From assembly GCF_013299185.1 (NCBI RefSeq), contig NZ_JAAFKG010000043.1, positions 1-64,000 of the forward strand: a stretch of DNA of 64,000 nucleotides, given 5' to 3'. Shown here piece by piece: positions 61,317 to 64,000 of this stretch (within the stretch, counting starts at the first letter, position 1; each line of letters begins with the position of its first letter). The translations under genes and the position numbers were made by a program. The stretch is from Microcoleus sp. bin48.metabat.b7b8b9.023. GTDB lineage: Bacteria > Cyanobacteriota > Cyanobacteriia > Cyanobacteriales > Microcoleaceae. The notes below the pieces were generated by a model. It made no database searches, was not told where the DNA came from, and was given only the letters and a program-made list of their open reading frames with translations.

Positions 61317-63794
61317 ATGTTTGAACGCTTCACAGAAAAAGCAATAAAAGTAATCATGTTGGCCCAGGAAGAAGCTCGCCGCCTGGGTCACAACTTCGTA
61401 GGGACAGAACAGATCCTCCTGGGTCTGATCGGGGAAGGAACCGGAGTTGCGGCTAAAGTCCTCAAATCTATGGGGGTTAACCTCAAAGATGCTCGGATTG
61501 AGGTCGAAAAAATCATCGGGCGCGGTTCGGGCTTCGTAGCAGTCGAAATTCCGTTCACCCCGCGCGCTAAGCGGGTTCTAGAACTGTCCCTCGAAGAAGC
61601 TCGCCAACTCGGACACAATTATATCGGCACTGAGCACCTGCTGCTGGGCCTGATTCGCGAAGGTGAGGGAGTCGCGGCCAGAGTTCTGGAAAATCTGGGA
61701 GTAGATTTGTCGAAAGTCCGCACCCAAGTGATTCGGATGCTGGGAGAAACGGCAGAAGTCGCAGCCACCGGCGGCGGAGCTCGCACTAAAACCCCAACCC
61801 TGGACGAATTTGGTGCCAACCTGACTCAAATGGCGGTCGATGGTAAGCTTGACCCCGTAGTCGGACGGCAAAAAGAAATCGAACGGGTAATTCAAATCCT
61901 CGGTCGCCGTACTAAAAATAACCCGGTACTCATTGGCGAACCCGGAGTCGGCAAAACTGCGATCGCCGAAGGTCTGGCCCAACGCATCGCTAACAACGAT
62001 ATCCCAGACATCCTCGAAGACAAGCGCGTCGTCACCCTCGACATCGGCCTCCTGGTCGCCGGTACGAAATACCGGGGGGAATTTGAAGAACGCCTCAAAA
62101 AAATCATGGACGAAATCCGCACGGCGGGTAACGTGATTTTGGTGATTGACGAAGTACACACTTTGATCGGTGCTGGTGCGGCTGAAGGCGCGATCGACGC
62201 AGCGAACATCCTCAAGCCGGCTTTGGCTAGAGGCGAACTCCAGTGTATCGGCGCTACAACCCTCGACGAGTACCGCAAACACATCGAGCGCGATGCCGCC
62301 CTAGAACGGCGCTTCCAGCCCGTGATGGTTGGCGAACCTACCGTTGACGAGACGATCGAGATTCTGTTCGGTTTGCGGGAACGCTACGAACAGCACCACA
62401 AGCTGAAAATCTTGGATACAGCCCTGGAAGCCGCAGCCAAACTGTCTCACCGCTATATTTCTGACCGCTTCCTCCCAGACAAAGCAATTGACTTGGTAGA
62501 CGAAGCTGGTTCGAGAGTCCGCCTGATCAACTCCCAACTGCCGCCCGCAGCTAAGGAACTTGATAAAGAACTCCGCCAAGTCCTGAAGGATAAAGACGAA
62601 GCGGTGCGTTCTCAAGACTTTGACAAAGCAGGTGAATTGCGCGATCGTGAAATGACGATCAAAGCCGAAATCCGCGCTATTTCCCAAGCCAAAAAAACCG
62701 ACTCGGCGGCCCGCGGCGAAACAGATCCATCGCCAGTAGTTACCGAAGAAGATATCGCTCAAATTGTGGCAAGTTGGACGGGCGTACCGGTCAACAAACT
62801 GACTGAATCTGAATCCGAAAAACTGCTGCACATGGAAGATACCTTGCACCAGCGCTTGATCGGCCAAGAAGAAGCAGTGAAAGCCGTTTCCCGCGCCATC
62901 CGCCGCGCTCGCGTGGGCTTGAAAAATCCCAATCGCCCGATCGCCAGTTTCATCTTCTCCGGCCCCACAGGCGTCGGCAAAACCGAACTGACGAAAGCTT
63001 TAGCCGGCTACTTCTTCGGTTCCGAAGACGCCATGATTCGGTTGGATATGTCCGAATACATGGAACGTCACACCGTCTCCAAACTTATCGGTTCTCCACC
63101 AGGGTACGTCGGTTACAACGAAGGCGGCCAACTCACAGAAGCAGTCCGCCGCCGTCCTTATACCGTCGTACTGTTCGACGAAATCGAAAAAGCCCACCCC
63201 GATGTCTTCAATATGCTCTTGCAAATATTGGAAGACGGCCGCTTAACAGATGCCAAAGGTCGCACCGTGGACTTCAAAAACACGCTGCTGATTATGACCT
63301 CCAACATCGGTTCTAAGGTCATTGAAAAAGGTGGCGGCGGCCTCGGTTTCGAGTTCGGCGACAACCAAGCTGATGCTAATTACAACCGCATTCGCTCCTT
63401 GGTTAACGAAGAACTGAAGAACTACTTCCGCCCAGAATTCCTCAACCGACTTGACGAAATTATCGTCTTCCGTCAGTTGAACAGGGAAGAAGTCAAGGAA
63501 ATTGCCGTTATCATGCTCAAAGAAGTGTTCGGCCGCTTGACGGAACAGGGAATCACTCTGGAAGTAACCGAAAAATTCAAGGAACGGCTAGTAGAAGAAG
63601 GCTATAACCCCAGCTACGGAGCCAGGCCCCTGCGCCGCGCGATCATGCGGTTGTTGGAAGACAGCTTGGCTGAGGAAATCCTTTCTGGCCGCATCAAAGA
63701 TGGCGATATCGCTGTTGTAGATGTGGGCGACGACGGAATTGTCAAGGTGCTGCAAGGTCAAAAACGGGAATTGCTGCCCCAAGGCGCTGAGTAA
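61317..63794 (+). CDS. clpC: Clp protease ATPase subunit ClpC
   Basis: 825 residues, ATG at 61317. Two N-terminal repeats (about 1-145, [20 protein letters not shown] and similar) bind adaptors. AAA1 has GEPGVGKT (about 207-214) and [19 protein letters not shown] motif at about 425-460 ([19 protein letters not shown]) belongs to the ClpC middle domain. AAA2 has GPTGVGKT (about 549-556) and [11 protein letters not shown], and [11 protein letters not shown] is the C-terminal signature. ClpC unfolds proteins for ClpP and, in cyanobacteria, acts in photosystem turnover. Preceded by a structured leader and followed by a terminator. Confidence 0.96.
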   Translation: MFERFTEKAIKVIMLAQEEARRLGHNFVGTEQILLGLIGEGTGVAAKVLKSMGVNLKDARIEVEKIIGRGSGFVAVEIPFTPRAKRVLELSLEEARQLGHNYIGTEHLLLGLIREGEGVAARVLENLGVDLSKVRTQVIRMLGETAEVAATGGGARTKTPTLDEFGANLTQMAVDGKLDPVVGRQKEIERVIQILGRRTKNNPVLIGEPGVGKTAIAEGLAQRIANNDIPDILEDKRVVTLDIGLLVAGTKYRGEFEERLKKIMDEIRTAGNVILVIDEVHTLIGAGAAEGAIDAANILKPALARGELQCIGATTLDEYRKHIERDAALERRFQPVMVGEPTVDETIEILFGLRERYEQHHKLKILDTALEAAAKLSHRYISDRFLPDKAIDLVDEAGSRVRLINSQLPPAAKELDKELRQVLKDKDEAVRSQDFDKAGELRDREMTIKAEIRAISQAKKTDSAARGETDPSPVVTEEDIAQIVASWTGVPVNKLTESESEKLLHMEDTLHQRLIGQEEAVKAVSRAIRRARVGLKNPNRPIASFIFSGPTGVGKTELTKALAGYFFGSEDAMIRLDMSEYMERHTVSKLIGSPPGYVGYNEGGQLTEAVRRRPYTVVLFDEIEKAHPDVFNMLLQILEDGRLTDAKGRTVDFKNTLLIMTSNIGSKVIEKGGGGLGFEFGDNQADANYNRIRSLVNEELKNYFRPEFLNRLDEIIVFRQLNREEVKEIAVIMLKEVFGRLTEQGITLEVTEKFKERLVEEGYNPSYGARPLRRAIMRLLEDSLAEEILSGRIKDGDIAVVDVGDDGIVKVLQGQKRELLPQGAE

Positions 63795-63871
63795 GATTGA
63801 GTAAGTGCGATCGCGAGTAAAGTTGCGAAATAACCAATCTGGCGATCGCAGATAACTAGAAATCCTTACAT

Positions 63872-63906
63872 AAAAAAGGTAGAGAATCTTAATTCTCTGC
63901 CTTTTT
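63872..63906 (+). terminator. Rho-independent terminator of clpC
   Basis: AAAAAGGTAGAGAAT (63873-63887) and ATTCTCTGCCTTTTT (63892-63906) pair with one G-T wobble around a 4-base loop, with the T run at the end of the stem. It lies 78 bp after the clpC stop. Confidence 0.85.
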
Positions 63907-63931
63907 CATGAGTTAATATCAAGAGTAGACT

Positions 63932-64000
63932 TATAGCGGTTTTCAGAAAGATTCGCGGACGTTGTTGGGCTTGGGCCCTCTTAGTGGAACTGGTTATGTA
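63932..64000. mobile_element. IS630-type MITE, cut by the window end
   Basis: TATAGCGGTTTTCAGAAAG, then TTCGCGGACGTTGTTGGGCT, is the reverse of the right part of the copy at 60597-60704. The other end lies outside the window. Confidence 0.8.

Noticed and set aside
61578-62282. Long minus-strand reading frames opposite clpC
   Set aside because: They result from codon bias of clpC, which is unambiguous on the plus strand.

Overview
The window looks like a chromosomal segment of a filamentous cyanobacterium of the Microcoleus/Oscillatoria type (inference). GCGATCGC (HIP1) and its core are scattered throughout. The gene content is also typical: pentapeptide-repeat proteins, Uma2 nucleases, PEP-CTERM-like proteins, a PucC/BCD-type chlorophyll transporter, a vMAP/NB-ARC ATPase and a ClpC chaperone, with many small inverted-repeat elements between genes. 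I found no rRNA, tRNA or CRISPR array.

Layout. 0-2 kb is a transposon pile-up: an IS1634-type remnant, an IS630 copy with intact 27-bp ends, and a MITE inside the IS630 transposase. 2.2-5.1 kb holds three co-directional pentapeptide-repeat genes. 5.2-10.8 kb is one giant gene (beta-propeller, alpha/beta-hydrolase-like and DNA/RNA non-specific endonuclease parts) with a frameshift near its 5' end. 11.4-21.4 kb holds housekeeping and stress genes (Tat phosphoesterase, 2Fe-2S ferredoxin, cysK, 1-Cys peroxiredoxin, cupin, ChaN-like protein, FMN reductase), broken up by nested MITEs and tandem hairpin arrays. 21.5-23.7 kb is an unusual pentapeptide/membrane/helical protein bracketed by a 42-bp duplication. 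24-25 kb is an HTH/PIN toxin-antitoxin pair. 25.3-26.1 kb is a wrecked PEP-CTERM locus that is paralogous, in opposite orientation, to an intact one at 53.5-54.4 kb.

26.3-37 kb contains a GATase-like protein, then the core cluster rimI / lysA-cdaA-uppS, DUF3143 + J-domain genes, an FCP1-like phosphatase carrying the tail of the adjacent Rpn nuclease, and a ClC channel. 37.5-45.5 kb holds a lipoprotein, a membrane-anchored pentapeptide protein, an SNase-like protein, and a Dyp-peroxidase/unknown-protein pair with a modular lysozyme; a shared 29-bp repeat lies between these genes. 45.8-51.4 kb carries NB-ARC, methyltransferase, aldo/keto reductase, PucC-like and inositol-phosphatase genes. 51.5-53.5 kb is a second IS pile-up (IS5 remnant cut by an intact IS4-like copy). 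54.4-56.1 kb is an RTX lipase. 56.3-59.9 kb is a class III adenylate cyclase overlapping an MscS channel with a cyclic-nucleotide-binding domain. 61.3-63.8 kb is clpC, preceded by a structured leader.

The most promising leads are the cyclase/cyclic-nucleotide-gated MscS pair, the giant propeller-hydrolase-nuclease, the pentapeptide/membrane/helical protein with its duplicated flanks, the repeat-linked Dyp/lysozyme neighbourhood, and a set of MITEs whose ends match the IS630 copy in this window.
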